DNA of 64,000 nt from Paralcaligenes ureilyticus (GTDB lineage Bacteria > Pseudomonadota > Gammaproteobacteria > Burkholderiales > Burkholderiaceae_B). The DNA is taken from contig NZ_SMAJ01000004.1 in the NCBI RefSeq assembly GCF_004346225.1, positions 267,580 through 331,579 on the forward strand. The letters are read 5' to 3'. A model generated the notes under the pieces. The model ran no database searches. It worked only from the letters and a program-made list of their open reading frames with translations, and was not told where the DNA came from. Below are positions 44,801-52,731 of the stretch, in pieces. Each line of letters starts with the position of its first letter. Position 1 is the first letter of the stretch. Position numbers and translations under genes: made by a program.

Positions 44801-45302
44801 GAATGGACGATGAGGCGGCCGTGTGGTCGTCGCCCACGATCAATAAAACGCCGCCGTGGCGGGAGGCGCCGGCGGCATTGCCGTGGTGGAGGGCGTCCCC
44901 GGCGCGATCCACGCCCGGGCCCTTGCCGTACCACATGGCAAATACGCCATCCACGGTGCGGTCGTCGCGTACGCCCGCTTGCTGCGTGCCCATGACAATC
45001 GTGGCGCCCAGGTCTTCGTTGATGGCGGGCAGGAAGGTGATCTGGTTTTCATCCAGCATGGCTTGGGCGCGCCACATGGCAATATCCACGCCGGCCAGCG
45101 GCGAGCCTCGGTAGCCGGTCACGAATCCGGCAGTATTCAGCCCTTGTTCCCGATCGGCCCGGCGTTGAGCCAGAACCAGGCGCACCAGCGCCTGCGTGCC
45201 GGTCAGAAAAACCCGCCCTTCGGTCCGGGTGAAATTATCGCTGAGCTGGTATTCGTAGCGGCACCCCTTGTGGGTGCCATCATCAGGCGTAGGGGTTGAC
45301 AT
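41811..45302 (-). CDS. Indolepyruvate ferredoxin oxidoreductase, fused alpha/beta type
   Basis: 1163 residues. It oxidatively decarboxylates aryl (indole/phenyl) pyruvates to acyl-CoA in aromatic amino-acid breakdown. An N-terminal pyrimidine-binding region is followed by the TPP site with GGEGADWIGLSHYTRTPHVFQNMGEG, a Cys cluster CEGCGDCGTQSNCLSL plus SSCNKDYSCVDGFCPSF for Fe-S binding, and the C-terminal gamma domain GIGGTGIVTVGAIL. ATG 45302 has GGAG upstream. Residues about 9-16 (GTHKGCRY) are encoded by a REP, and the C-terminus (GQPRGMPAH) by a decayed REP. It is divergent from an Lrp regulator. Confidence 0.93.
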   Translation of the reverse strand: MSTPTPDDGTHKGCRYEYQLSDNFTRTEGRVFLTGTQALVRLVLAQRRADREQGLNTAGFVTGYRGSPLAGVDIAMWRAQAMLDENQITFLPAINEDLGATIVMGTQQAGVRDDRTVDGVFAMWYGKGPGVDRAGDALHHGNAAGASRHGGVLLIVGDDHTAASSSIPHASETSLLALGIPIVHPASVEEYEYFGRWGWALSRYSGAWVAFKVSTETVESGRSFELQPVPGFSADQGSINDAGLEYSAKEFLTPAIENRMADRLQAAKAFSRRHSLDRLIDPAPTATLGLITSGKAHLDTLDALKNLRDAHPDKALPALRHYKIGLSWPIDEAGLRAFAQGLKHILVIEEKAPVIESQIKDLLFNQPDRATVAGKRDLENEVLVPAAGQLRPALVAGALRRWLAQTAHIELPSPECEWPSLAATEPSGLTRRPYFCSGCPHNTSTKVPEGSQAMAGVGCHYMATWMDRNTSGLTQMGGEGADWIGLSHYTRTPHVFQNMGEGTYFHSGYLAIRQAIAADVNITYKILFNDAVAMTGGQPVDGSISVPQICQQMLGEGAKRVVITTDEPEKYRGVALAAGVAVHHRHDLDRLQRELREVAGVTVLIHDQVCAAEKRRRRKKKTFPDPARRLFINTAVCEGCGDCGTQSNCLSLTPVETPFGRKRAIDQSSCNKDYSCVDGFCPSFVSVLGGTPRKGTRETPDRDPWKGLDGDLPEPAFKTCSDACNIIAVGIGGTGIVTVGAILSMAAHLEGRAASILDITGLAQKGGAVISHIRLSNNAQSTGAVRIDAQQADVAIFCDAVAASNPKTLAALKRQHTLTVLNTYLAPTAELTRDPDVDLSPERLIKTIRAAAGDSTTQMINAHDLATRLFGDSIMANMMMLGFAWQSGAIPVGAAAIDQALVLNGVAVQANQAAFKAGRMLAHKPEALAQLARPEAHAVVVHFPEPLAKIVERCRADLDAYQNAAYAKRYTDVVDAVLAAEQRCRPNAKPVLAAKVAQALHKLMAYKDEYEVARLFTNGEFRRELSEQFEGDFTLQFHMAPPLLARRDPATGIPRKISLGQGTEKVLAVLARCKTLRGSWLDVFGYSAERKMERRLIDDYRQAILGALEKLDEGNFATLLALAELPQMVRGYGHIKMANVEQYQAKFKVLQERLGQPRGMPAH
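45255..45280 (+). repeat. REP inside the iorAB coding sequence
   Basis: A complete REP (stem GGCACCC/GGGTGCC, GTAG foot) read in frame on the minus strand as DGTHKGCRY near the N-terminus. No ATG, GTG or TTG occurs between it and the conserved core, so it is translated if the gene is functional. Confidence 0.93.
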
Positions 45303-45436
45303 GGAAAACTCCTTCAATCACATCATGATAGAGTTTCAAACATGCCGTTTTATTGCTTATTCGTAGCGTAAAATCCCTAGTATTTGAAATAAACGTTTCG
45401 TTTTGATGGTATTTTCGGTAATCGGTTGGGGTTTGG

Positions 45437-45462
45437 ATGGCACCCACAAGGGGTGCCGCTAC
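45437..45462 (-). repeat. REP in the iorAB/lrp divergent promoter region
   Basis: Stem GGCACCC/GGGTGCC, 19 bases before the Lrp-family start, so probably in its 5' leader or over its ribosome-binding region. No other motif was recognised in this gap. Confidence 0.9.
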
Positions 45463-45481
45463 AAAGTAAAGGACACTCAAT

Positions 45482-45934
45482 ATGGATAAGACCGATATAA
45501 AAATCCTGCAATGCTTGCAAAAGGATGGCCGTGCTTCGGCTCAACAGCTGTCCGAACAGGTGGGTTTGTCGGCGGCGCCGGTGTGGCGGCGTGTCAAGGC
45601 GCTGGAAGCCAGTGGCGCGATACAGGGCTATTACGCCAAGGTCAGCCGCCATAAGGTGGGGTTGCCCGGCTGCATGTTTACGCAAATCAGCCTGGAGCGG
45701 CATTCCGCCGCGGTGGTGGAAAACTTTGAGCGTTCGGTGCGTGATGCGCCTGAAATATTGGAATGCTATGCGGTGACAGGCGATGCCGATTTCTTGCTGA
45801 AGATTCTGGTCCAAAGCCCTGAAGCCTACGATAGTTTCCTGCACCGTTTTTTGTTTAATCTGCCCGGCTTGCGGCAAACCCGCACCATTGTCGCCTTGCG
45901 CGAAATCAAGCATGAGGTTCAGCTGCCGCTGTAG
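45482..45934 (+). CDS. Lrp/AsnC-family transcriptional regulator
   Basis: 150 residues. The N-terminal helix-turn-helix has DKTDIKILQCLQKDGRASAQQLSEQVGLSAAPVWRRVKALE, and the C-terminal RAM (ligand-binding) domain has CYAVTGDADFLLKILVQ and LPGLRQTRTIVALREIKH. Lrp/AsnC regulators respond to amino acids or their breakdown products. Divergent placement from iorAB strongly suggests it controls that gene in response to an aromatic amino acid or its keto acid, an arrangement known from betaproteobacteria. ATG 45482 begins 3 bases after a purine-poor stretch; the ribosome site (AAAGTAAAGGA) is moderate. Confidence 0.95.
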   Translation: MDKTDIKILQCLQKDGRASAQQLSEQVGLSAAPVWRRVKALEASGAIQGYYAKVSRHKVGLPGCMFTQISLERHSAAVVENFERSVRDAPEILECYAVTGDADFLLKILVQSPEAYDSFLHRFLFNLPGLRQTRTIVALREIKHEVQLPL

Positions 45935-45952
45935 GGTTTGTTGCGGCGTTGT

Positions 45953-46043
45953 TTGCCACCCACAAGGGGTGGCGCTACATTAGCGGCCAGTGGGTATTTA
46001 GCGACCGGCGGGTATTTGTAGCGGCAGCCCTTGTGGCTGCCAT
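45953..46043. repeat. BIME: REP pair after the Lrp gene (45953 -, 46018 +)
   Basis: 45953-45978 has stem GCCACCC/GGGTGGC; 46018-46043 has stem GGCAGCC/GGCTGCC. They face each other across a linker with GCGGCCAGTGGGTATT followed by a near copy, GCGACCGGCGGGTATT, so the linker itself is duplicated. Confidence 0.88.
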
Positions 46044-46073
46044 GCCGGCCATCACGACCGCATTTGCAGAAAC

Positions 46074-46514
46074 CTACCAGCGCAGGAAAAACATGGCTTT
46101 GGCTAGAAAAATAATGCCTATCATGTGGGCGAACACGCTGTAGTGTATGCGGCGGAAGTGGCGGGACTTGAGCAGGCCTTTGCTGCTTAGCGTGATGGCG
46201 CTGATGAAATGGATGAGCACGCTGATGGCGAGCACGATCTTGATGGTGAGCAGGGTGCCGAAACTGCTGGCGAACGGGTGGGCCAGCACGGAACGGTAGT
46301 TCCAGGCCATGGCAATGCCTGCGCCATACAGCGCCAGAATGACGAAGGGCATGAATTTGCGGGCTCGGCGGCCGATGGCGACTTCGACCTGTCGCATCGC
46401 ATCGACGGGCACGTGCTTGCGTATGCCTTCGAGCATCAGCACTTCAAAAAACACCGTGCCCACGAAGATGAACGCGGCAAACAGGTGGATGAGAATCAGA
46501 ACGGAATGACTCAT
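46074..46514 (-). CDS. Small integral membrane protein, CopD-like
   Basis: 146 residues with four hydrophobic segments (VLILIHLFAAFIFVGTVFF, FVILALYGAGIAMAW, TLLTIKIVLAISVLIHFISAI and FAHMIGIIFLAKAMFFL) and conserved His residues in the first and third, as in CopD/haem-binding four-helix membrane proteins. The role may be copper handling or electron transfer; I cannot decide from sequence. It stands alone and converges with the upstream Lrp gene. Confidence 0.75.
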   Translation of the reverse strand: MSHSVLILIHLFAAFIFVGTVFFEVLMLEGIRKHVPVDAMRQVEVAIGRRARKFMPFVILALYGAGIAMAWNYRSVLAHPFASSFGTLLTIKIVLAISVLIHFISAITLSSKGLLKSRHFRRIHYSVFAHMIGIIFLAKAMFFLRW

Positions 46515-46787
46515 GTTGGGATGGCTCCTGCCTTGACAGACTCGTTGCGCACCGCTTCCAGAGGTTTGTCGGACTGGCGTTGCGCATGATCAATGTATAC
46601 CCGGCAGGCTAAAATCGAGCCTTAAACCTTGCTGGCAATAAGGATCAATCTATACCCTGCAGATGGGAATCAAGCCTTGAATTCCTTTGGCAACGTGGGC
46701 CGAACCGTCCGTGCCAGCCTGCGTCCTGTAGGGTCTTTCTGCTACGATAATCGGGTTTCACACCCTATGGTTCGAGTTGGAGTTTTT

Positions 46788-47276
46788 ATGTTTAGCCGTC
46801 GCAATCCTGTTTCTTTTTTAAGCATCGCCGCGGCGGCTTTGCTGGCCGGTTGCGCGTCGAAGGCGCCGCCGCCTGCGGCGCCGGCCAAGCCCGTCAGTGT
46901 GGTGTGCAAGGCTGTTCCGGCCAACAATCCGCTGGTGGGCGTCTGGCTTAGCGTGCGCAAGGAAAAAGGCGTTGTGGGCGAAATGCGTACGCTCTTTACC
47001 TTTAAGTCCGATGGGACCATGGATTATGCCGAGCAATTAAAGCGCGGCCGGCAACCGCCGCAGGGCCTGAGCGAGTCGGGCTGCTGGAACCGGGCGTCGC
47101 AAACCCTGTTGGTGCGCACCACTCAGTCCAACGGCGTGCCTGTCGACCTTAACGATCCCATCTATGTCAATCGCTATGCCATTGTCTCGCAGATGGGCAA
47201 GACGCTGGTGCTAAAAGGCACAGACGGCACCCTCACAGCCCGCCGCATGCCTGACGGCTATCGCCTGCCGTTTTAA
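46788..47276 (+). CDS. Putative lipoprotein of unknown function
   Basis: 162 residues. The signal MFSRRNPVSFLSIAAAALLAGC ends in a lipobox (LAGC, Cys about 22), followed by a Pro/Ala spacer (KAPPPAAPAKP). The remainder contains NPLVGVWLSVRKEKGVVGEMRTLFTFKSDGTMDYAEQ, which looks like a small beta-barrel of the lipocalin-like or META-like type. I do not recognise a specific family. ATG 46788 has TTGGAG upstream; longer frames lack a signal. Confidence 0.8.
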   Translation: MFSRRNPVSFLSIAAAALLAGCASKAPPPAAPAKPVSVVCKAVPANNPLVGVWLSVRKEKGVVGEMRTLFTFKSDGTMDYAEQLKRGRQPPQGLSESGCWNRASQTLLVRTTQSNGVPVDLNDPIYVNRYAIVSQMGKTLVLKGTDGTLTARRMPDGYRLPF

Positions 47277-47304
47277 GGCGTTTGCGGTCTTCGGTGCGGG
47301 GATT

Positions 47305-47330
47305 TTGGCACCCACAAGGGGTGCCACTAC
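47305..47330 (-). repeat. REP between the lipoprotein gene and gltX
   Basis: Stem GGCACCC/GGGTGCC with foot ACTAC, between convergent genes. The start base differs from the consensus (TTGG for ATGG). Confidence 0.88.
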
Positions 47331-47367
47331 AACAAGTGCCACGGATGGGTGCCGGTTGCCGCGCGGT

Positions 47368-48777
47368 TTAAAGCGCTGCGAGGCGCGCCAGCACGGTTTC
47401 GCGGCCCAGCAGGGTTAGAACGGCGTCGATGGCAGGCGTTTGTTTTTGGCCCGTAACGGCCAGCCGCATCGGGATGCCCAGCTTGCCCATTTTGATTCCG
47501 TGGTCGGCCAGAATGGCATGTATCAGCTCAGCCAGGGCGGGCGTCGTCCACTCGGGCAGGGCCTGGGCGCGCCGGGCAAAGTCTTGTAGCACCACACGGG
47601 CCGCGTCGTCCAGATGTTGCGCCACGAGTTCGGCGCTGGCGGGCGTATAAGGCGTGCAGAACAGCATGGCGCCTTCGGCCAGTTGCTTGAGCGTTTCGGC
47701 GCGATCCTTCAGCAACCCCATCACGGCGGCCAGGTCGACGGCTTGCGGATTACCGCCCAGGGCCTGGATACGCGGCGCCACGCGTGCGGCCAAGTCTTCG
47801 TTGGTGCTTTGCTTTATGTAGTGGGCGTTGACCCAGTTGAGTTTTTTGGGGTCCCACTGCGCGGCCGATTTGCTGAGGTGGCGGGTATCGAACCATTCGA
47901 TCAGCTGTTCGCGGGAAAACAGCTCGTCGTTGCCGTGGCTCCAGCCCAGGCGCGCGAGGTAATTGATCATGGCTTCGGGCAGATAGCCATCGTTGTCGTA
48001 TTCCATGACATTGACGGCGCCGTGGCGCTTGGAGAGCTTTTCGCCATCCGGGCCGAGTATCATCGGGACGTGGCCGTATTGCGGCGGGGTGGCGCCCAGC
48101 GCGCGTAAAATGTTGATCTGCCGCGGGGTATTGTTGACGTGGTCGTCGCCGCGCAATACGTGGGTGATTTTCATATCGCGATCGTCGACGACGACGCAGA
48201 AGTTGTAGGTGGGCGTGCCGTCTGGCCGGGCAATGATCAGGTCGTCGAGTTCGGCGTTGTCGAAGCTGATGGGGCCTTTGATCAGGTCGTCCCAGGCGGT
48301 GACGCCTTCAATTGGATTTTTGAAGCGCACCACGGGTTTGCGCCCCGGAGGCACGGCCGGCAGGGTTTTGCCGGGTTCCGGGCGCCACGTGCCGTCGTAG
48401 CGCGGCTTCAACCCCAATGCGCGGGCTTTTTCGCGCATGGCTTCGACTTCCTGGGGTGTGCTGTAGCAGTGGTAGGCGGTTCCGGCTGCCAGCATTTGGG
48501 CAATGACTTCGCGGTAGCGGTCCATGCGCTGCATTTGATAAAACGGGCCTTCGTCCGGGGCCATGCCCAGCCAGGCCATGCTGTCGAGAATGGCCTGCAC
48601 GGCCTGGGGCGTGGAGCGTTCAAGGTCGGTGTCTTCGATGCGCAGCACAAAGATGCCTTGGTGGTGGCGCGCGAAGGCCCACGAAAACAAGGCTGTGCGC
48701 GCACCCCCCAGGTGCAGGAAGCCGGTGGGCGATGGGGCAAAGCGGGTACGGACAGCCGATGTAGTGGACGATGTCAT
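47368..48777 (-). CDS. gltX: Glutamate-tRNA ligase
   Basis: 469 residues. It charges tRNA-Glu, which also feeds 5-aminolevulinate synthesis through hemL elsewhere in the window. The HIGH motif appears as [19 protein letters not shown] and KMSKS as [22 protein letters not shown] and [18 protein letters not shown] are family landmarks. The start overlaps the divergent Pat gene's upstream region only. No second gltX-like paralogue is seen here. Confidence 0.97.
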   Translation of the reverse strand: MTSSTTSAVRTRFAPSPTGFLHLGGARTALFSWAFARHHQGIFVLRIEDTDLERSTPQAVQAILDSMAWLGMAPDEGPFYQMQRMDRYREVIAQMLAAGTAYHCYSTPQEVEAMREKARALGLKPRYDGTWRPEPGKTLPAVPPGRKPVVRFKNPIEGVTAWDDLIKGPISFDNAELDDLIIARPDGTPTYNFCVVVDDRDMKITHVLRGDDHVNNTPRQINILRALGATPPQYGHVPMILGPDGEKLSKRHGAVNVMEYDNDGYLPEAMINYLARLGWSHGNDELFSREQLIEWFDTRHLSKSAAQWDPKKLNWVNAHYIKQSTNEDLAARVAPRIQALGGNPQAVDLAAVMGLLKDRAETLKQLAEGAMLFCTPYTPASAELVAQHLDDAARVVLQDFARRAQALPEWTTPALAELIHAILADHGIKMGKLGIPMRLAVTGQKQTPAIDAVLTLLGRETVLARLAAL

Positions 48778-48884
48778 GGTTTGTGTTTAGGCTTGGGCGT
48801 GGCGCGATGGAATTTTGTTCGCGCCGCAATTTGTGGCAATCCGGTATTTTAGAGTACGGATTCATTTTTGTTAAAACTGTGAGC

Positions 48885-51359
48885 ATGTTGCGACATCGTT
48901 TGGCCGCTTTGTTCGAGCCGCAGTCCCTGCTGGTGCTAAGCGACCAGCCGCTGCCGATCGAGCACGATTTGCCTGAATCCCTGAAGGGTTCGGCCACGTT
49001 CATAGCGGTTCAGGCCGGCCGGCCTATCGTGCTGGCCGGCGTGTCGGATTCGTCTGGCCCGAGGCTGGAGCTGGCGCTCGTGTGTATCGCGCCCTCGCGC
49101 TTGCCCGAGGTACTGGAAGCCCTGCGGGTCTTGCGTCCGCGGGCTCTTGTCCTGCTGCCCGTCGACCCTCCGTCGACTGATCCGCTCGAAGATATGGCCT
49201 ATTGCCGAGCATGGGCGCGCATCAATGATTGCATGGTTCTGGGGCCGCGCTCGTTTGGCGTGCAGCGCCCCCATCTGGGGCTGAACCTGAGTCGCCAGGC
49301 CCATATCGCCCAAACGGGGCGGGCTGCGCTGGTGACGCAATCGCGCTCGATTGCCGCGGCGGTTCTTGACTGGGCCGCGGACGTGAACCTGGGATTTTCC
49401 GCCGTTATCTCTTTGGGTGACGAGTCGATGATCGATGTGCCGCAGGTGCTGGACTACCTGGCCATGGATCCGCACACCGACAGCATCGCGCTTTATATAG
49501 ACGACGTTGCTTCGGCGCGCGCGTTTACCAGCGCCTTGCGCGCGGCCTCGACCGTCAAGCCGGTCATTGTGCTCAAGGCCGGACATCACCCGCCCGGCAT
49601 GGGGCCTTTGCACGATGCCGTATTCAATGCCTTGCTGCGTCGGGCCGGCGCGGTGCGGATCAGCTATTTCGTCCAATTGTTTTCGGCACTGAAGGTGTTG
49701 GGCTATACGCGGCGTCCGCGCGGGCGGCGCATCGCCCTTTTGTCCAACGGCCGGGGCGCGCCGCAACTGGCCCTGGATATCATGGGGCCCGATAGCGCGG
49801 TATTGCGTGCGGATTTGTCGCGGGCCTCGTTGAATGCTTTACAAGCCTTGCTGGAAGAGGGGGCGGAAATCCGGAATCCGGTAGTGACCCATGCGGCCTT
49901 GCTGCCTGAAACCATCCGGCAGATTCTGGCCGTGCTGGCTGCTGACGCGAGCGTTGACGGCGTACTGGTGCTGTTGTCGCCCGATCCTCTGACGGACATG
50001 GCCGCCGTGGCGCGACAGCTGGCGGCCATCACTCACGACGCTCGCAAACCGATTATTACGTGCTTTATGGGCGATGCAACCATGCGGCCCTTGCGGCATC
50101 TGCTGGACGACGCCGGAACCCCGGCCTTTCGCACGCCCGAAACCGCTGTCCATGCCTTTAGTCTGTTGGCGTCCCATCATTACAACCAGACTTTGTCGCA
50201 GCAAATACTGCCTCCCGAGCCCATGGACCAGCCGCCGCGGCTGTCCGAAGCCCGCGCCATTGTGCGTGCCGCGCGCGATAGCCGGCGATTGGCGCTCACG
50301 CCAGGTGAATGTCAGGACCTCTTCGATTGTTTCAATGTCCCCATACGGTACGAGGCGCAGGCCAAGGACGGTTCGAACGGGGCCCTCGATGGAGCGGCTC
50401 CCATGGCCATCCGCGTGCAGCGCGATCCGCGGCTGGGGCCGTACATCCAATTCGGTTCGGGCGGGCATGGGGCGCTGGTTTCAAGCCAGGATCGCGGTAT
50501 AGATCTGCCGCCGCTCAACAGCTATCTGGCGCGCCAGTTGGTGGAGCGCAGCGCGCTATGGCGCCGCGTACTGTCGCGGCAAATGAGCCCTCAGGCCGAG
50601 GTGTTGCTGCACGACTCGCTGGAGCGGATATCCAATCTGGTCAGCTTGCTGAACGATATCGAGACATTGCTGATCGATCCGCTGTTTGCCGGCACGGCGC
50701 AGCTGGCGGCTGATTCGGTCAGCATCCGCCTGACGGCGGCGACCGCCCTGGTATTGCCCGAAACATCGGGCTACCCGCACATGGCCATACACCCTTATCC
50801 GGCGCGCCTGGTGCAGCCCCAGTGCTTCAAGAATGGCGACCCGTGGATGATGCGGCCCATCCGGCCCGAGGACGCCGAGCCTTTGCAAACCTTTGTGCGC
50901 GGTTTGTCGGATGAGTCGCGTTATATGCGGTTTGTGTCGATGCTGCGCGAGCTTACGCCCCGCATGCTGGCGCGTTACACGCGCATCGATTACGACCGCG
51001 AACTGGCTCTGGTGGCGACGGTCCAGGTTCCCAACCCCGAACATCGCGGCCATCCGCATGAGCGGATTATTGGCTTTGCCCACTATTTGCGCAATGCCGA
51101 CGGGCGCGGCGCCGAGTACGCGCTGGTGATCGGCGACGACAGCCAGCGCCGCGGATTGGGGGCATGTTTGATGAGGGGGCTGATTGAAGCGGCACAGGTG
51201 CAAGGGCTGACCTATATCGAGGGCGTAGTCCTGGCCACCAATCACGCCATGCTAAGCCTGATGACGCATCTGGGTTTTCGCAACGATAGCGAAGAAGATG
51301 ACCCGACGATGCGGCGGGTGTGGCTGGATCTGGGCGAGAGCCGGGATACGAACCCGTGA
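48885..51359 (+). CDS. Acetate-CoA ligase-like / GNAT fusion protein (Pat-type)
   Basis: 824 residues. The N-terminal two thirds resemble ADP-forming acyl-CoA synthetases: LFEPQSLLVLS, MVLGPRSFGVQRP, ALVTQSRSIAAAVLDW, VISLGDESMIDVPQ. The C-terminal 150 residues are a GNAT domain (MMRPIRPEDAEPLQTF, SQRRGLGACLMRGLIEAA). Such fusions acetylate lysines, for example on acetyl-CoA synthetase. The synthetase part is degenerate: the glycine-rich CoA loop is not recognisable, QSGA has become QSRS, and the ATP-grasp stretch (about residues 480-600) is short, so the ligase activity is likely lost. The start could also be GTG 48879. Confidence 0.85.
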   Translation: MLRHRLAALFEPQSLLVLSDQPLPIEHDLPESLKGSATFIAVQAGRPIVLAGVSDSSGPRLELALVCIAPSRLPEVLEALRVLRPRALVLLPVDPPSTDPLEDMAYCRAWARINDCMVLGPRSFGVQRPHLGLNLSRQAHIAQTGRAALVTQSRSIAAAVLDWAADVNLGFSAVISLGDESMIDVPQVLDYLAMDPHTDSIALYIDDVASARAFTSALRAASTVKPVIVLKAGHHPPGMGPLHDAVFNALLRRAGAVRISYFVQLFSALKVLGYTRRPRGRRIALLSNGRGAPQLALDIMGPDSAVLRADLSRASLNALQALLEEGAEIRNPVVTHAALLPETIRQILAVLAADASVDGVLVLLSPDPLTDMAAVARQLAAITHDARKPIITCFMGDATMRPLRHLLDDAGTPAFRTPETAVHAFSLLASHHYNQTLSQQILPPEPMDQPPRLSEARAIVRAARDSRRLALTPGECQDLFDCFNVPIRYEAQAKDGSNGALDGAAPMAIRVQRDPRLGPYIQFGSGGHGALVSSQDRGIDLPPLNSYLARQLVERSALWRRVLSRQMSPQAEVLLHDSLERISNLVSLLNDIETLLIDPLFAGTAQLAADSVSIRLTAATALVLPETSGYPHMAIHPYPARLVQPQCFKNGDPWMMRPIRPEDAEPLQTFVRGLSDESRYMRFVSMLRELTPRMLARYTRIDYDRELALVATVQVPNPEHRGHPHERIIGFAHYLRNADGRGAEYALVIGDDSQRRGLGACLMRGLIEAAQVQGLTYIEGVVLATNHAMLSLMTHLGFRNDSEEDDPTMRRVWLDLGESRDTNP

Positions 51360-51364
51360 ATCAT

Positions 51365-51448
51365 GTAGCGGCAGCCCTTGTGGCTGCCATTTTTGTTAAA
51401 CGGGATGCAGGTTATTGCGTAGATGGCACCCACAAGGGGTGCCGCTAC
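51365..51448. repeat. BIME: REP pair after the Pat gene (51365 +, 51423 -)
   Basis: 51365-51390 has stem GGCAGCC/GGCTGCC; 51423-51448 has stem GGCACCC/GGGTGCC. They are tail-to-tail with the linker AAACGGGATGCAGGTTATTG, nearly identical to that at 8870-8891. Confidence 0.9.
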
Positions 51449-51460
51449 AACAAGGCGCCG

Positions 51461-52132
51461 CTATACCAACACCTTGCGCAGGAACGCGGCGATATCGGCG
51501 ATTTCTTCCAGGCATACCGAATGGGGCATGGCATAGGTTTGCCAACTGACCGGGTAGCCGGCGGCGCTTAGCGCGGCATACGCCGCTTGGCCGCGCGCGA
51601 TGGCTACGACCGGGTCTTGCGTGCCGTGCGCCAGAAAAATGGGCGTGTCCTGGTTGGCCGGCAGGCGCTCGGCGTCGAAGCGGCCGGCGAGCGGCAAATA
51701 GCCCGACAGGCCCATCATGCCGGCCAGCTTTTGCGAAAACCGCGGGCCGGTGTACAAGGTCATGGCGCAGCCTTGCGAGAAGCCGGCCAGGACGATGTGG
51801 CGCGATTCGATGCCGCGCTGGTTTTCGCGAGCGATCAGCGCCTCGATGGCGCGTTGCGAATCGCGGAATCCCGATTCATCCTCCCGCTGGACCGAGCCCA
51901 TGACGTAGATGTCGTACCAGGCGCGCATGGACATGCCGTTGTTGACGGTGACCGGACGGATGGGGGCGTGGGGGAAAACGAAGCGAATGGCCGGCGCGCC
52001 CTGCAAACGCAGTTCGGGCACGATCGAGGCGAAGTCGTGGCCGTCGGCGCCCAGGCCGTGCAACCAGATGACGGCGCGGGTCGGGTTGGGCGCCGTTTCG
52101 ATTTCGACGCAGTCCAATAGGGGAGAGTTCAT
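51461..52132 (-). CDS. Carboxylesterase/phospholipase-family hydrolase (YpfH-like)
   Basis: 223 residues of the alpha/beta-hydrolase fold. [22 protein letters not shown] holds the oxyanion-hole motif, [16 protein letters not shown] the nucleophile (GFSQG, Ser about 120), and [11 protein letters not shown] and [12 protein letters not shown] the catalytic Asp and His. It resembles YpfH and APT1-type thioesterases. The substrate is not known. Its start overlaps the stop of darP by 4 bases, so the two are co-translated. Confidence 0.92.
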   Translation of the reverse strand: MNSPLLDCVEIETAPNPTRAVIWLHGLGADGHDFASIVPELRLQGAPAIRFVFPHAPIRPVTVNNGMSMRAWYDIYVMGSVQREDESGFRDSQRAIEALIARENQRGIESRHIVLAGFSQGCAMTLYTGPRFSQKLAGMMGLSGYLPLAGRFDAERLPANQDTPIFLAHGTQDPVVAIARGQAAYAALSAAGYPVSWQTYAMPHSVCLEEIADIAAFLRKVLV

Positions 52133-52677
52133 TCGGTTTCCGTAGGTGTATTCAGTGTTTTGAGGGCTTGGAACAGCGCGCGATAGTGTTTTCGCTGCGG
52201 ATCCTGGCCTTGAACCAGGGTGGTGTTGTGCGCGGCTTCTTTGCGGCCGGCGCGAATCAGGGTGCGCAGTTGCTGAATATCGGCCTGCGGGTATTCAGCC
52301 AGCAATCGGGTCAGTGCCGTATCGTCGGCCAGCAGCATGTCGCGCAGGGTTTCGATCCGGTGCATGGCCGCGGTGACTTCGCGCGAACCGTTCTCCCAGA
52401 TGTCGAGCTGCCGGCGAATCACGTCTGCCTCGGCGTCGCGCATCAGCTTGCCGACATAATGGACCTGGCGCCGGCGGCCTTCGCGGGCCGTGGTGCGCTG
52501 CGCTTCGCGGATGGCGTCGTAGAGCTTTTCGGACAGCGGCAGTTGCTTGAGCTTGTCGGTGGGCAGATCGATCAGTTGCTTGCCCAGGTCCAGCAAGGCC
52601 AGCATGTCGCGTTTTACCTGCGATTTGCTGGGGCGGTCGTAGCCGTTGTCGGAGTCTTCGGTAGCGTCGGGGGGCAT
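52129..52677 (-). CDS. darP: Dual-action ribosomal maturation protein DarP (YjgA)
   Basis: 182 residues. The family (DUF615) helps late 50S subunit assembly. [23 protein letters not shown] at the N-terminus, [20 protein letters not shown] and the C-terminal [12 protein letters not shown] are conserved landmarks. It is the first gene of a two-gene minus-strand operon and diverges from pmbA with 54 bases between, a pairing seen across proteobacteria. Confidence 0.95.
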   Translation of the reverse strand: MPPDATEDSDNGYDRPSKSQVKRDMLALLDLGKQLIDLPTDKLKQLPLSEKLYDAIREAQRTTAREGRRRQVHYVGKLMRDAEADVIRRQLDIWENGSREVTAAMHRIETLRDMLLADDTALTRLLAEYPQADIQQLRTLIRAGRKEAAHNTTLVQGQDPQRKHYRALFQALKTLNTPTETE

Positions 52678-52731
52678 GGGGAAACGTGAGTGTTCAATAA
52701 TTGGCTATGATAACGGATTGAAAGAGCTGCA

